From JAVSMW01 sp032027005 (lineage in GTDB: Bacteria > Bacillota > Thermincolia > Thermincolales > UBA2595): a DNA stretch of 64,000 bases. Location of the stretch: contig JAVSMW010000007.1 of the NCBI GenBank assembly GCA_032027005.1, forward strand, positions 124,001 to 188,000. The letters run 5' to 3'. Shown in pieces: positions 17,117-25,941 of the stretch. The position numbers were made by a program, and so were the translations under genes. Every line of letters begins with the position of its first letter. Within the stretch, counting starts at the first letter, position 1. Below the pieces are notes generated by a model. The model worked only from the letters and a program-made list of their open reading frames with translations, searched no databases and was not told where the DNA came from.

Positions 17117-19204
17117 CTAAAGCTCTGATAATATTTTTCTGGCTTTTTCAGCATTCTGTATAATATCCCTGGTTGCCCTGAGTCCCTGACCAATATTTCG
17201 CTGCAATGGTTTATACCTGGGATCCATGCTTTCAGCCTTTTTGGTAACTACTTCCGGATACTCAGCAGCCTTTCCAAGATACTCCCGGGCCTTTTCTTTA
17301 TCACCATTCAAGTAATAATACTCCCCCACCGCAGCATACGTTTCAGCCAACCGATCAGCATATTCCTGTTCCCAAGGGGCAAGACTATTAGCCTTTTCAA
17401 ACTGCTCCACGGCCTCATCTATTCTGTCTGCCACAAGCAGACCTTTTCCCTTAATCAGGTAAAAATTTGGGTTCCCCGGGTCCAAACGGATCGCTTTATC
17501 CACGTATTCCAAACCCATATTTACAAGCTCAGGATCATTTTCAGAATCACTTATAAACATCAAGTTCTCACCCAATGCCGACCAATATGGACTGGCCAAT
17601 GGGTTGAGTTTGACAGCGGTCTCAAGATTATTGCGAGCAGTAACAAAATCATTAGCCCCAAAATCAGCGATCCCCTGGTCGCCATAATTCTGAGCGGTAA
17701 CCTGCACAACAGAAAAGACCAACATGATTCCGGCCGCACTTATAGTCAAATATCGGCCTATCCTGACGTTAACAGAAAACCTGCTGACTAAAGGGTCTTG
17801 GATTTTTTCTATTTTTTGCAGCGCTCTCAGACACCCGAATAAGCCCCAAAGGAGTATCATCAGAGCAGGAATAGAGAGGTTAAAATCAGTAAAACTATGT
17901 ATTCCCAAGGCCAGGGCAGCACAAAGGACTGTCCAGGTCAGGTGCCTTTCTGCCTCTGGACCTTTTCTTATTAGCCTAATACCAACAGCTATGGCTGAAA
18001 TCCAGATTGCAATAAATGCCAAAAGCCCAAGGGTCCCAGCCTCCACCCAGACCTCGAGGTATTGGTTATGGATTTCCTTAGTTATATACCCATACCCCTG
18101 GTATTGCTTGTAAAGCGACTCCCAACCATTACCCCCGGTACCCATAAGAAGGTTATCTTTTACAATTTTAAGGGCGTCCTGATAGAAAACAAAACGTTCT
18201 GTGACTCCCCCTGCGCTGAGACTCAGATTTAGAAAGCGGCTCTGCAAAAAGTCCATCTTCAGTCCCATGACTATCCCGGCAAGCCCAATGATCACAGCAA
18301 CGGCAATGCCAAGTTTAGCTTTGCTGATATCTTTATAATAGGGTTCTATTTTTTCAATAAAGACCGACAATATGCCGGGCAGCGCAAAACCAAGCATCAT
18401 GGCCCAGTAGTAAAACGCTCCCTGCTTTAACGGGGGAATGAAAAAAGTATCAATGAACAAGTACGAACAAACAGCAAAGAGAAATGTTTTGACAATTATC
18501 CTGAGTCTGAAATTAGTCGGCCCAATTATATAAATCAAAAATACAACGATCAGGGTCAGAAAAGCTCCCCGTGATTTGGCCCCGAAGAAACCGACCAGAC
18601 AACTGTAATTGGCAAATGCATATACCATTTTCCAATACACATTGCTGCCCTTTTCGCCTAAGTAAAGGCCCAGCAATAAAATAGTGATAACGTACCCGGC
18701 AAAGGCATTGGGGTACTCTAATATCGAAAATAGCCTCTCACCAAAAAAAGCCTTTTCATTGTTGGCAAAAGCGCCCCCCAGACTGATAAGAACTACGGCA
18801 ATACCCGCCCAGTAAAATATCATCAAGAGTACTTCTACTTCTTTCGTTGTACTCATGGAATACGCCACCAAGGCAAACAGCATTAAATAGGTGATAATCT
18901 GCAAAGCTGTTCCAACAGCGCTAAAGACATCTACAGCAGCAAAAAGGCTTAATATGTATATAACCGTAAAAGCGATGGCGGAGTAATCTATAGCAGCTAA
19001 AGAAACAGCCGCCGTTTTTGGCTTGGTATAAATAAAGAAAGCCACCGCACAGACAGCAACCACTACCTGATATGGATTCCAATGATAATCAAACCATAAA
19101 CCCTGGCGAAACAGCGGGTAGGAAAACAATATTCCAAGTATGATCAGATAAACATAATTAATTCCAATATTATTTTCCATCCTTGTTCTTTTTGCGGCAG
19201 ACAT
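17117..19204 (-). CDS. O-antigen polymerase/ligase-like membrane protein with C-terminal TPRs
   Basis: A 695-residue protein with about a dozen membrane helices in its first 500 residues. A Wzy_C-type periplasmic loop is near residues 330-400 (visible as MGTGGNGWESLYKQYQG and KEIHNQYLEVWVEAG), and a TPR-like helical domain covers about residues 520-690. This is the architecture of O-antigen ligase/polymerase proteins in Clostridia. It is the first gene of the glycan operon as read, preceded by GGGGG and ATG 19202-19204. It probably polymerises or ligates the lipid-linked repeat at the outer face of the membrane. Ligase and polymerase cannot be told apart by sequence. Confidence 0.85.
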   Translation of the reverse strand: MSAAKRTRMENNIGINYVYLIILGILFSYPLFRQGLWFDYHWNPYQVVVAVCAVAFFIYTKPKTAAVSLAAIDYSAIAFTVIYILSLFAAVDVFSAVGTALQIITYLMLFALVAYSMSTTKEVEVLLMIFYWAGIAVVLISLGGAFANNEKAFFGERLFSILEYPNAFAGYVITILLLGLYLGEKGSNVYWKMVYAFANYSCLVGFFGAKSRGAFLTLIVVFLIYIIGPTNFRLRIIVKTFLFAVCSYLFIDTFFIPPLKQGAFYYWAMMLGFALPGILSVFIEKIEPYYKDISKAKLGIAVAVIIGLAGIVMGLKMDFLQSRFLNLSLSAGGVTERFVFYQDALKIVKDNLLMGTGGNGWESLYKQYQGYGYITKEIHNQYLEVWVEAGTLGLLAFIAIWISAIAVGIRLIRKGPEAERHLTWTVLCAALALGIHSFTDFNLSIPALMILLWGLFGCLRALQKIEKIQDPLVSRFSVNVRIGRYLTISAAGIMLVFSVVQVTAQNYGDQGIADFGANDFVTARNNLETAVKLNPLASPYWSALGENLMFISDSENDPELVNMGLEYVDKAIRLDPGNPNFYLIKGKGLLVADRIDEAVEQFEKANSLAPWEQEYADRLAETYAAVGEYYYLNGDKEKAREYLGKAAEYPEVVTKKAESMDPRYKPLQRNIGQGLRATRDIIQNAEKARKILSEL

Positions 19205-19308
19205 TGATAGAATCCCCCTAATTATTTGTTGATTCTACTATTTATTCTCTTTAAAAACTCTATTTCCTTCTCTGTATTAATAATTGGAGAATTGGCAAAA
19301 TCGAACAG

Positions 19309-19338
19309 AAAAAGAGAGTACCGAAGTACTCTCTTTTT
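19309..19338 (-). terminator. Rho-independent terminator of the S-layer gene
   Basis: A perfect 13-bp stem (19309-19321 with 19326-19338) and a CGAA tetraloop. In the minus direction it ends in a T run. It lies 16 bases after the S-layer stop and separates that transcript from the glycan operon. Confidence 0.88.
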
Positions 19339-19353
19339 AATGTGACTATTCGC

Positions 19354-22017
19354 TTACTTGTCAACTCTTTCGATGAAGTCGTAGATCAATTCAGCAGCAT
19401 CAAAGGAACCGTCAGCTGAATCGTCGCTATCCTTATCAAAAGCGTCATACAGTTGGATGATATCATCACCACTGAGGTCGTCTACAGTAATAGCCTTGGT
19501 TGTATCTTCAGTGTCATACAGCTTGGTGTTATCGCTGTAGTCAACCCAGAAGGCATTGCCCGCTTCATCAGCATCTGCAGTGGCACCGGCAACAGCAATC
19601 ACTTCAACACGCTTGTTAGTTTTGTCAATAGACTTAACCTTGAAGTTGCTATAGTTACCAGCTCCAACAGTAACGCTCTTAGCAGTTACTTTAGCAGCAT
19701 TAGTGATCTTGTCACTGGCGCTGAGCTTGAACTTAATAACGTCCTTCTTGGCAATTGTATTGTCACCGCTGTCAAACTGTTTGGTCACGGATGCACCGTC
19801 CACTGTCAGGGTCCAGGCTGTTCCGTCAGCATTGGCAGTGAGATTGGTGACCATACCGTACTTGAAGGAGCTGGAGGTAGCAGTGTTCTTGGTGTAGAGA
19901 ACGATGTACTTAGCTACGCCGCTGTCCTTAACAATAGCTACTCGGCCATCTGGTACGTTGCCGAGGTTTTCCATAGCAGCCCAAGTGAGGGTATCGATAT
20001 CATCGATCCAGATATATTGACCATCAGGTGTACCATTTACAGTATCACCGAGGTGTGCAATGTTAGTATCAGTTGTTGCGTTGTCGTCATCTTTGTAAGC
20101 TTTTACTTTAAGAAGCTTGGTATTGGCATCAACCTTGTAAGCTACATCGTCAGTTGTGCTAACGATAGTATCTGCAGTCTTGTTAGCTGTAAAGTCAGCG
20201 GTACCACCTAATGGGTTAACAACATCAGCAGCAGCAAAGGTCTTAATGGCGTCAATCTTATTATCTGAGGTCAGAGTAATCTTAACGACATCGCCTCTTA
20301 CAACGTTGTCCGCACCGTTAGTAATTGTAGCACCGCGGTCAGCAGTCTCAACGTTAGCTTTAGTTATCTTGGTTCCGTTCAGCTTGGTATCTTTGTTAAT
20401 TTCATAGTAGGTTTCGGTTCCGTCGAACTTAGCAATATACAGATAGGTTGCTTCAGTTGCGCCACCGGTAGTCCTCTTGATGTCTTTTACGAGAACAGGA
20501 ATGTAGCTGGAAGCATCACCCTCGGAAGCGATCATAAATGCAATCTTGCCATCCTTGTTGGTGAAGGCTTTGATGTTTTTACCAAAGTGGGCACTATAGT
20601 CAGAACCATCATCAAATGATGTAGCTCCATAGGTGTCCCCATTATTCGTAGAAATCTTAACAGCGTCATTTGTGGAGATCTCTTTGCCGCTCAGGGTAAC
20701 TTTCTTCCCATCAGTAGCAGCAGCTTCGAGTTTACCTTCAACAACACCGTCGCTTACTACGATGTAGCGGCTATCAGCGGTAGTAATGTAGTCAACTACA
20801 TTGCCGGCCTTGATGTCAGCCAGGGCGATAGCTTTGCCACCTTTAACGATGGTGTTAACTTTGTCTTTCAGTTCGAGAGAACCTGCTACCTCGAAGGTCA
20901 GCTTCTCGTCAGTGGTGTTAACTTTTTCTACCATAGCGGTAGTGAATGCGGTAGCAATCAGATACTTAACTTTGCCATTGTTCAGAACCAGTTTAACTTC
21001 GTCATTGTTTGCGATACTAGCATTAGTAAGACCTGCACTTACATAGTTCTTGAATACAACAACACCGGCATCTAAAGTATAATTCTTATCAAGTTTGTCA
21101 ACATGAATGGTGTCATTGGCATTCGGTGTGAGGCTTCCATCAACGTCAGTCAGAGCAGCATCCAGTTTGTCGGTAATAATATCACTGGCATTAGTCTTAA
21201 CGTTGAAGAAGAATACTTTGTCATCCTTAACCCAAGCTTCAACTTTGAGGCCAAGAACTGAGTTAGCATCAACGTTAGCAGCAACATCCAGAGTGCCATC
21301 AGCAACAGCAGCATCAGTGTAATCAATGCTTACTTTTTCCTTAACGCCACTGGTGTTAGGTACAGCAGTAATAGTACCTTCCTTCTTAACAGTTACGTTA
21401 AGTTTGTTCTCCATCAGAGTCTTGGTATCTTCTTCGTAACCATCTCTGGTTTCTTTCAGCGGATTGGTATCAAGGGCATTGTCAGCAGCCAGGAATACGT
21501 TGGAACGTACGGCAGCTGCATTGTAGTCGGTTGCAGATACGCCGTCGAGGAGGCCTAATTGAGCGGCTTTACTGATAACGTTGGCAGGCCATGTGCCTTG
21601 GAGTTTCGGAGTGTAACCAAGTACGCCGACCAGCATAGCTGACATTTCAGCATAGGTTACGTTTGCATCGGGCTTGTAGGTGCCATCGGGATAACCCTTG
21701 ATGATATTGGCACCAACTGCTAAGTTAATAACACCTGTAGCCCAGTGGCTGGCAGGAACATCTTTGAATTTTGTCGGGCCTTTGGCAGCGTCAATAGCTG
21801 CTTTCATTCCGGACAGCTGTACCATGATTGCAGCAGCTTCTGCCCGGGTAAAGTTCTTGTCATATTGCGGGTCGCCTGACGCGTCGCCATAAGCTACGCC
21901 AACAGCATTCAGTCTACCAAAAGATTCTTCTTTGGTAGCTGCTGATGCAGGTGCAGCCAGGCTGAGTAAGAACATTGCTACGGTTACGAGAGCGATAAAT
22001 CTTTTGATCTTTCTCAT
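19354..22017 (-). CDS. S-layer protein with N-terminal SLH domains
   Basis: An 887-residue secreted protein. The signal peptide is MRKIKRFIALVTVAMFLLSL with a likely cut after APASA. About residues 45-190 hold SLH repeats, visible as FTRAEAAAIM, FKDVPASHWATGVI, IIKGYPDGTYKPD and AEMSAMLVG. The remaining ~700 residues are Asp/Lys/Thr/Val-rich beta-type sequence without cysteine that I could see, which fits a paracrystalline array protein. SLH domains bind pyruvylated wall polymer, and csaB lies directly upstream. The gene has its own strong promoter, long leader and strong terminator, all expected of an abundant protein. Members of this class are often glycosylated; the glycan operon is directly downstream. 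Confidence 0.9.
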   Translation of the reverse strand: MRKIKRFIALVTVAMFLLSLAAPASAATKEESFGRLNAVGVAYGDASGDPQYDKNFTRAEAAAIMVQLSGMKAAIDAAKGPTKFKDVPASHWATGVINLAVGANIIKGYPDGTYKPDANVTYAEMSAMLVGVLGYTPKLQGTWPANVISKAAQLGLLDGVSATDYNAAAVRSNVFLAADNALDTNPLKETRDGYEEDTKTLMENKLNVTVKKEGTITAVPNTSGVKEKVSIDYTDAAVADGTLDVAANVDANSVLGLKVEAWVKDDKVFFFNVKTNASDIITDKLDAALTDVDGSLTPNANDTIHVDKLDKNYTLDAGVVVFKNYVSAGLTNASIANNDEVKLVLNNGKVKYLIATAFTTAMVEKVNTTDEKLTFEVAGSLELKDKVNTIVKGGKAIALADIKAGNVVDYITTADSRYIVVSDGVVEGKLEAAATDGKKVTLSGKEISTNDAVKISTNNGDTYGATSFDDGSDYSAHFGKNIKAFTNKDGKIAFMIASEGDASSYIPVLVKDIKRTTGGATEATYLYIAKFDGTETYYEINKDTKLNGTKITKANVETADRGATITNGADNVVRGDVVKITLTSDNKIDAIKTFAAADVVNPLGGTADFTANKTADTIVSTTDDVAYKVDANTKLLKVKAYKDDDNATTDTNIAHLGDTVNGTPDGQYIWIDDIDTLTWAAMENLGNVPDGRVAIVKDSGVAKYIVLYTKNTATSSSFKYGMVTNLTANADGTAWTLTVDGASVTKQFDSGDNTIAKKDVIKFKLSASDKITNAAKVTAKSVTVGAGNYSNFKVKSIDKTNKRVEVIAVAGATADADEAGNAFWVDYSDNTKLYDTEDTTKAITVDDLSGDDIIQLYDAFDKDSDDSADGSFDAAELIYDFIERVDK

Positions 22018-22673
22018 TCTTCTAAAATCCCCCTTTTGTTTTTTTAAATCTTTTAATAGAACCCAAAACCATATAAAGCTATTTCGGGCAACACCCCCTT
22101 CAAGTGATCTTATGATGAACCATAATACTAAAGGCTTAAAATACCTTTAGAAATTGCAAACAACATAATTTGGCATAATTTAGCTAATTTCTACACTCTG
22201 GATATGTTTTCCTGCAGATTGTGGAAATCTTTTTGTTTATAACCGGTATTTGCCTTGGGATTAATTAGATCGGATGTATGTAGCTTACTACTGTGGCGCG
22301 GCTTTGCCTCAAAAGGATTATTATGCCACAATACTGAATTTATTATACCTAATATCCGACTCACTAGTCAACAGCTTTCGGACAACCACATTTAGGAAAA
22401 TTCTCAGTTGAACCATTCATATTCATAGTTATTCGGGAGGCCATTTTGGTTTAATGGGGTAGGAATCAAATTTTTTTCCTGCAAACACATTTTTTTGTTA
22501 AATTGGCATGGGAATGCTTATATGCCAAGGCTTCTTGGATCTCATATAATATTTACGTCTGACTTCTTGAAACGTTACACTATAAAAGATGTCAATTTTT
22601 TCCCAATGTTCTATTAATATGATTTTGCCTTCTATTTAGTACCACAAAATAAAAATAGCCGCTTCACCAACGG
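22018..22673 (-). other. Intergenic region with the long S-layer leader
   Basis: This is 656 bases without a convincing gene. It contains a strong minus-strand promoter (22342-22371) that gives a leader of about 318 nt, the csaB terminator, and two copies of TTTTCCTGCA (22207-22216 and 22474-22483). Another possible weak promoter (TTGGGA...TATAGT, near 22580-22605) would make a still longer transcript. The leader holds short complementary segments but no riboswitch consensus I can name. Confidence 0.7.
22342..22371 (-). promoter_or_regulatory. Predicted sigma-A promoter of the S-layer gene
   Basis: On the minus strand TTGACT (22366-22371) and TATAAT (22342-22347) are 18 bases apart, close to the vegetative consensus. 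The expected start is near 22335, leaving a leader of about 318 nt before the GGGGG ribosome site of the S-layer gene. Confidence 0.7.
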
Positions 22674-22678
22674 CTATT
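22654..22678 (-). terminator. Rho-independent terminator of csaB
   Basis: An 8-bp stem AATAGCCG/CGGCTATT (22654-22661 with 22671-22678) followed in the minus direction by TTTTATTTTG. It overlaps the csaB stop codon (22674-22676). Confidence 0.75.
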
Positions 22679-23783
22679 GTTTCCTTCTATATAATAGTTC
22701 AACTGCCAATTCAGCATTACGCAAAGCCTGCCGGCCCAACTCCGTTCTCTTCTCATGCAGCTTTTGCTTAATGGCCGCCTTATCTGCAAGAATCTCATCA
22801 ATTTCCCGGACCAGGGTTTCCTGATTTATTTCCGCCAAGTCCCTGAGTACCGGCTGCTCTACCATATCCATAAATTCCGAGACCTTGGGGTCATAGGAAA
22901 GCCCCAGCATGGGCACTTCACAGGCTGCCGCAATGATGAGGGCGTGCAGTCTCATCCCGATGACCAGGTCCAGGGAACTGATCAGCCTAGCCAGGTTTCG
23001 GAACCCCAAGCTTTCTTCAATAATCACAGGCGAACCTTTCATTCGCCGGGCTGCCGTTCTAGCCGGAGGCAAGTCAGCCGGATAATGCATAGGAATAAAG
23101 ACTACTTCCCACCCTTGCTCCATCATGTAATCTGCCATTCCGGTCAGAGCATCCAGGCAGGAATCCAATCCCGGCCATTCTCTGATAAACATGCCTACTG
23201 CCGGTCTGCCAGGCTGAATTTGGATCGGTGTTCCAGCGCATGAGTCAGTGCTTCCTGCAATCTGCTGCAGGTCCAATCCAAAAACCGGGTCAGCCGTAAG
23301 CTCAATCACAGGGCGTCTGATTTCCATTTGCCGTAATAATTCAACAGAGGCAGCATCCCTTAGGGTAATAATCTCTACTTTGTCTGCCAGCAGTTTGATC
23401 AGCAGCTTCCCCAAAGAGCCGTTAACAGGCCCAATCCCCTGGGCGTAAAACATAACAGGCTTCCCCAGCATCTTGGCTATAGCTACTATACTCAGGTAAT
23501 ATGGGATAGTCAGCGATCCGGTAACGTCCTGCAGCAGGCTCCCGCCACCGCTGATTAGTAAATCTGCCCGTCTAAGAGCAGAAAATACGGCACCTACACT
23601 GAGCCTGCTGACACTCTCCACACCATAACGTGTGGCAGTCTGCTCAGGAGTGGCAGACAGGACAATAATCTTCAGATCGGCTGCCTCTGTCTTTAACGCA
23701 CTGACAATGGCGGCCAACAGGGCTTCATCACCGATGTTTGCGAAGCCGTAGTAACCGGATATAACTACAGTTTTCATTAACAT
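22674..23783 (-). CDS. csaB: Polysaccharide pyruvyl transferase CsaB
   Basis: A 369-residue protein with the PS_pyruv_trans fold. Landmarks are VISGYYGFANIGDEALLAAI, LLISGGGSLLQD, FYAQGIGPV, a FIPMHYPAD segment, and GMRLHALIIAAACEVPMLGLSYDPKV, the conserved HAL...D/K region. CsaB adds a ketal pyruvate to the secondary cell-wall polymer, and that modified sugar is the ligand of SLH domains. The position between the S-layer gene and the SLH/LCP genes fits exactly. Its start overlaps the stop of the LCP gene by one base, so it is probably the last gene of the operon that starts at the small SLH-type genes. Confidence 0.92.
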   Translation of the reverse strand: MLMKTVVISGYYGFANIGDEALLAAIVSALKTEAADLKIIVLSATPEQTATRYGVESVSRLSVGAVFSALRRADLLISGGGSLLQDVTGSLTIPYYLSIVAIAKMLGKPVMFYAQGIGPVNGSLGKLLIKLLADKVEIITLRDAASVELLRQMEIRRPVIELTADPVFGLDLQQIAGSTDSCAGTPIQIQPGRPAVGMFIREWPGLDSCLDALTGMADYMMEQGWEVVFIPMHYPADLPPARTAARRMKGSPVIIEESLGFRNLARLISSLDLVIGMRLHALIIAAACEVPMLGLSYDPKVSEFMDMVEQPVLRDLAEINQETLVREIDEILADKAAIKQKLHEKRTELGRQALRNAELAVELLYRRKQ

Positions 23784-24823
23784 TATTCCCTTTCCTGAGG
23801 AACTCCCGCTTCCCCGCCGGGCAGATCCGCCTGGGCGGCTTGACCATTTAAAATGCCATCAATTAAAGCCTGCAGTTTTACTTCGTCTACTACAAAGTAA
23901 CTGCCGCCGCCAATATAATCCGGTTTTCCCGGTATATTAAAGAATCTGATTTTTTGCGAATTAATATTCTTAAATTCCCCGATTAAAACTAATAAATCTT
24001 GTAACGACATATCAGTGTTCACATTACTGTAAAGTTCTGCAGAGATTTTGGGCAATTTTAAAATAGTCGCAGGCTGCAGAACTTGATCCGCTAACACCGT
24101 TAAAAATTTATGCTGGCGTTCAATGCGGGGAATGTCACCCTTGCCGTCACTCCGAAACCGCACATACCCAAGGGCATCATGCCCGTCTAAATGCTGCTGA
24201 CCAGGCTTTAAATCAATATCCTCCGCTGGATAATACATCCGTTTTTCAACATCCAGGTCAACTCCGCCGATAATATCAATAATATTTTCAAAGCCCTGGA
24301 AATTTGTTTCTACATAATTATGTACAGGAACTCCCAAAAGCTGTTCAACAGTTTTCCCGGTAAGCTCGGCCCCACCATTGGCATGGGCATGATTTATTTT
24401 TGTCCGGTGGGCCAGACCCTCAATTTTGACCCTGGTGTCCCTGGGTATGGAGATGATGTCAGCAGACATTTCTCTGAGATTTAACATGGCCAGCATGAGA
24501 GTATCGGAACGGGCAGGCTCATTTTTTCTCTGGTCCACTCCAAGCACCAGGATGTTCAGGCGGTTGGGCCGGTTTTGGGTTAAATTATCTGAGTCCATAG
24601 CTTTAATGCGGTCATCAAAATATTTATCCGCTAAATATGCCCATACCCCATCCGCATAGGCAAAAACAGCAAAAGTAAGTGAAGCCAGAATGGCCAACAG
24701 CCAAAAGGTGGTCCAAAAAACTCTGCCTTTTCTGGTCCTTTTTATTTTTAAGCGTTGGACTCTGGTCATTTCTTCATAAGATTCTTGGTCAAATCTTCTA
24801 AAGTTAGGCATCATGCACCTCAC
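23783..24823 (-). CDS. LytR-CpsA-Psr (LCP) family cell-wall polymer ligase
   Basis: A 346-residue membrane-anchored protein: a cytoplasmic basic segment, one membrane helix at about residues 36-58 and an extracellular LCP domain from about 87 to 290. Conserved catalytic and ligand segments are present: RSDTLML, SIPRDTRV, HRTKINHAHANGG and DALGYVRFRSD. LCP enzymes transfer undecaprenyl-linked wall polymers to peptidoglycan. The context suggests it attaches the CsaB-modified polymer that holds the S-layer. The GTG at 24821-24823 forms a TAGTG overlap with the upstream stop; ATGs at 24812-24814 and 24809-24811 are alternatives, with GAGGTG lying just ahead of them. Confidence 0.88.
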   Translation of the reverse strand: MRCMMPNFRRFDQESYEEMTRVQRLKIKRTRKGRVFWTTFWLLAILASLTFAVFAYADGVWAYLADKYFDDRIKAMDSDNLTQNRPNRLNILVLGVDQRKNEPARSDTLMLAMLNLREMSADIISIPRDTRVKIEGLAHRTKINHAHANGGAELTGKTVEQLLGVPVHNYVETNFQGFENIIDIIGGVDLDVEKRMYYPAEDIDLKPGQQHLDGHDALGYVRFRSDGKGDIPRIERQHKFLTVLADQVLQPATILKLPKISAELYSNVNTDMSLQDLLVLIGEFKNINSQKIRFFNIPGKPDYIGGGSYFVVDEVKLQALIDGILNGQAAQADLPGGEAGVPQERE

Positions 24824-25566
24824 TAATTACGGCGCGCGGGGTCCATGGCCTTGGCCAGCAGCACCGCAACTTCAGCTCTTCTGACCAAAAGAGCCGGACG
24901 GAAGGTTTTGTCTTCATAGCCTTTTGAAATATAATTATCAGCCAGTTTTTGGATCACATCATAGGCCCAGTACGTCTGGGGCACATCTGAGAATTCCGCG
25001 GTTTCGCCGGTGCGTGGAAGTGCATAGGCCTTGGCCAGCATGGCCGCAACCTGTCCCCTGGTCACATAATCATTAGGCTTGAAATACCCTCCCGGAAAGC
25101 CGGAGATAATCCCGGCCTTTTGGGCCGCAGTAATATATTTATAAGCCCAGTGGGATTCCGGAACATCCTTGAACTCGCTTTTTTCATCAGTAACAGGGAG
25201 ATTTAGAGCCTTGACCAGCATTACCGCCAGCTCAGAGCGGCGGGCCGGGTTATCGGTGCCGAACTTTCCGTCCCCCAATCCAGACACTATTTGTTTACTA
25301 ACCATATAGCTCACATCTTTATAGGCCCAGTGCGTTGAAGGCAAATCTTTAAACGCAGGCTGCAGAGCGGCTTTTAATTGCGCCACCTCAGCCTGGAGTG
25401 CGGCAATTTGTTCATTTAAGGGCTGAAATACTTTATCTGCATAGCTTTTGGTGATCACGGGATTATTCTCGCTGCCCGGCAAATCACCGGCTGCCGTAAC
25501 CGCCTGAGAAAGCATAAATCCCACAAGCAGAGGAGCTGTAATCAGGATTAATCTTTTTTTCCACAT
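24823..25566 (-). CDS. Small cell-surface protein with three SLH domains
   Basis: A 247-residue secreted protein. After the signal peptide (MWKKRLILITAPLLVGFMLS, cut near AVTAA) comes a short NPVITKSYADKVF motif and a coiled-coil stretch (about residues 48-68). Three SLH domains then fill residues 72-245, each with a FKDVP or FSDVP...WAY and a ...GYFKP- or FGTDNPARR-type end. It probably binds the pyruvylated polymer under the S-layer. It shares the N-terminal motif with the next gene upstream, suggesting a common origin or a shared partner. Confidence 0.88.
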   Translation of the reverse strand: MWKKRLILITAPLLVGFMLSQAVTAAGDLPGSENNPVITKSYADKVFQPLNEQIAALQAEVAQLKAALQPAFKDLPSTHWAYKDVSYMVSKQIVSGLGDGKFGTDNPARRSELAVMLVKALNLPVTDEKSEFKDVPESHWAYKYITAAQKAGIISGFPGGYFKPNDYVTRGQVAAMLAKAYALPRTGETAEFSDVPQTYWAYDVIQKLADNYISKGYEDKTFRPALLVRRAEVAVLLAKAMDPARRN

Positions 25567-25581
25567 GATAATATAACCACC

Positions 25582-25815
25582 TTAATTAGCCTTAAGTTTT
25601 TCAATATCTGCTTTCATTTTTTCAATATCAGTCTTCAGGAGATCTATTTGGCCCTGCAGTTTGGCAGCTTCACTATAAACATAACTCTTGGTCACCAATG
25701 GGTCAGTCTGGGTTCCGGGACTTCCGGAATCAGCACTAACAGCCTGTCCCAGAGTAAAACCAAGTAATGTCAAAATCATTACGGCCCCCAGTAACATCAA
25801 CTTTTTCTTCGACAT
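25582..25815 (-). CDS. Small secreted coiled-coil protein, sibling of the SLH protein without SLH domains
   Basis: I chose ATG 25813-25815 (77 residues), preceded by GGGGGAAGG. The signal peptide spans about residues 1-28 (KLMLLGAVMILTLLGFTL, then AVSADSG). A TDPLVTKSYVYSEAA motif follows, then a heptad-like coiled coil (LQGQIDLLKTDIEKMKADIEKL) to the end. The motif is the same as NPVITKSYADKVF in the adjacent SLH protein, so this is like that protein cut off before its first SLH domain. No known function. An in-frame ATG at 25887 has no secretion logic. Confidence 0.8.
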   Translation of the reverse strand: MSKKKLMLLGAVMILTLLGFTLGQAVSADSGSPGTQTDPLVTKSYVYSEAAKLQGQIDLLKTDIEKMKADIEKLKAN

Positions 25816-25895
25816 AAACCTTCCCCCTTGTTTGCTAGTATATTTAAAGTTCGTCCAAATCCTCTTATTCCCTTTTTTCTTCGACAAAAATTAAA

Positions 25896-25925
25896 AAGGC
25901 CTGAAACCTTACTGTTCAGACCCTT
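25896..25925 (-). terminator. Probable Rho-independent terminator of the LCP-like gene
   Basis: Imperfect stem AAGGGTCTGAA/TTCAGGCCTT on the minus strand (25915-25925 with 25896-25905), followed by TTTAATTTTTG. It lies 16 bases after the stop of the LCP-like gene. Confidence 0.6.
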
Positions 25926-25941
25926 CTAAAAATTAGCTAAT

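Noticed and set aside
22240..22330. Similarity of the S-layer leader to the c-di-GMP-I (GEMM) riboswitch
   Set aside because: Only short strings (GGCAAAGCC, GGCAAATACC) resemble it. The spacing and the two hairpins of the consensus are not visible, so no riboswitch is called.
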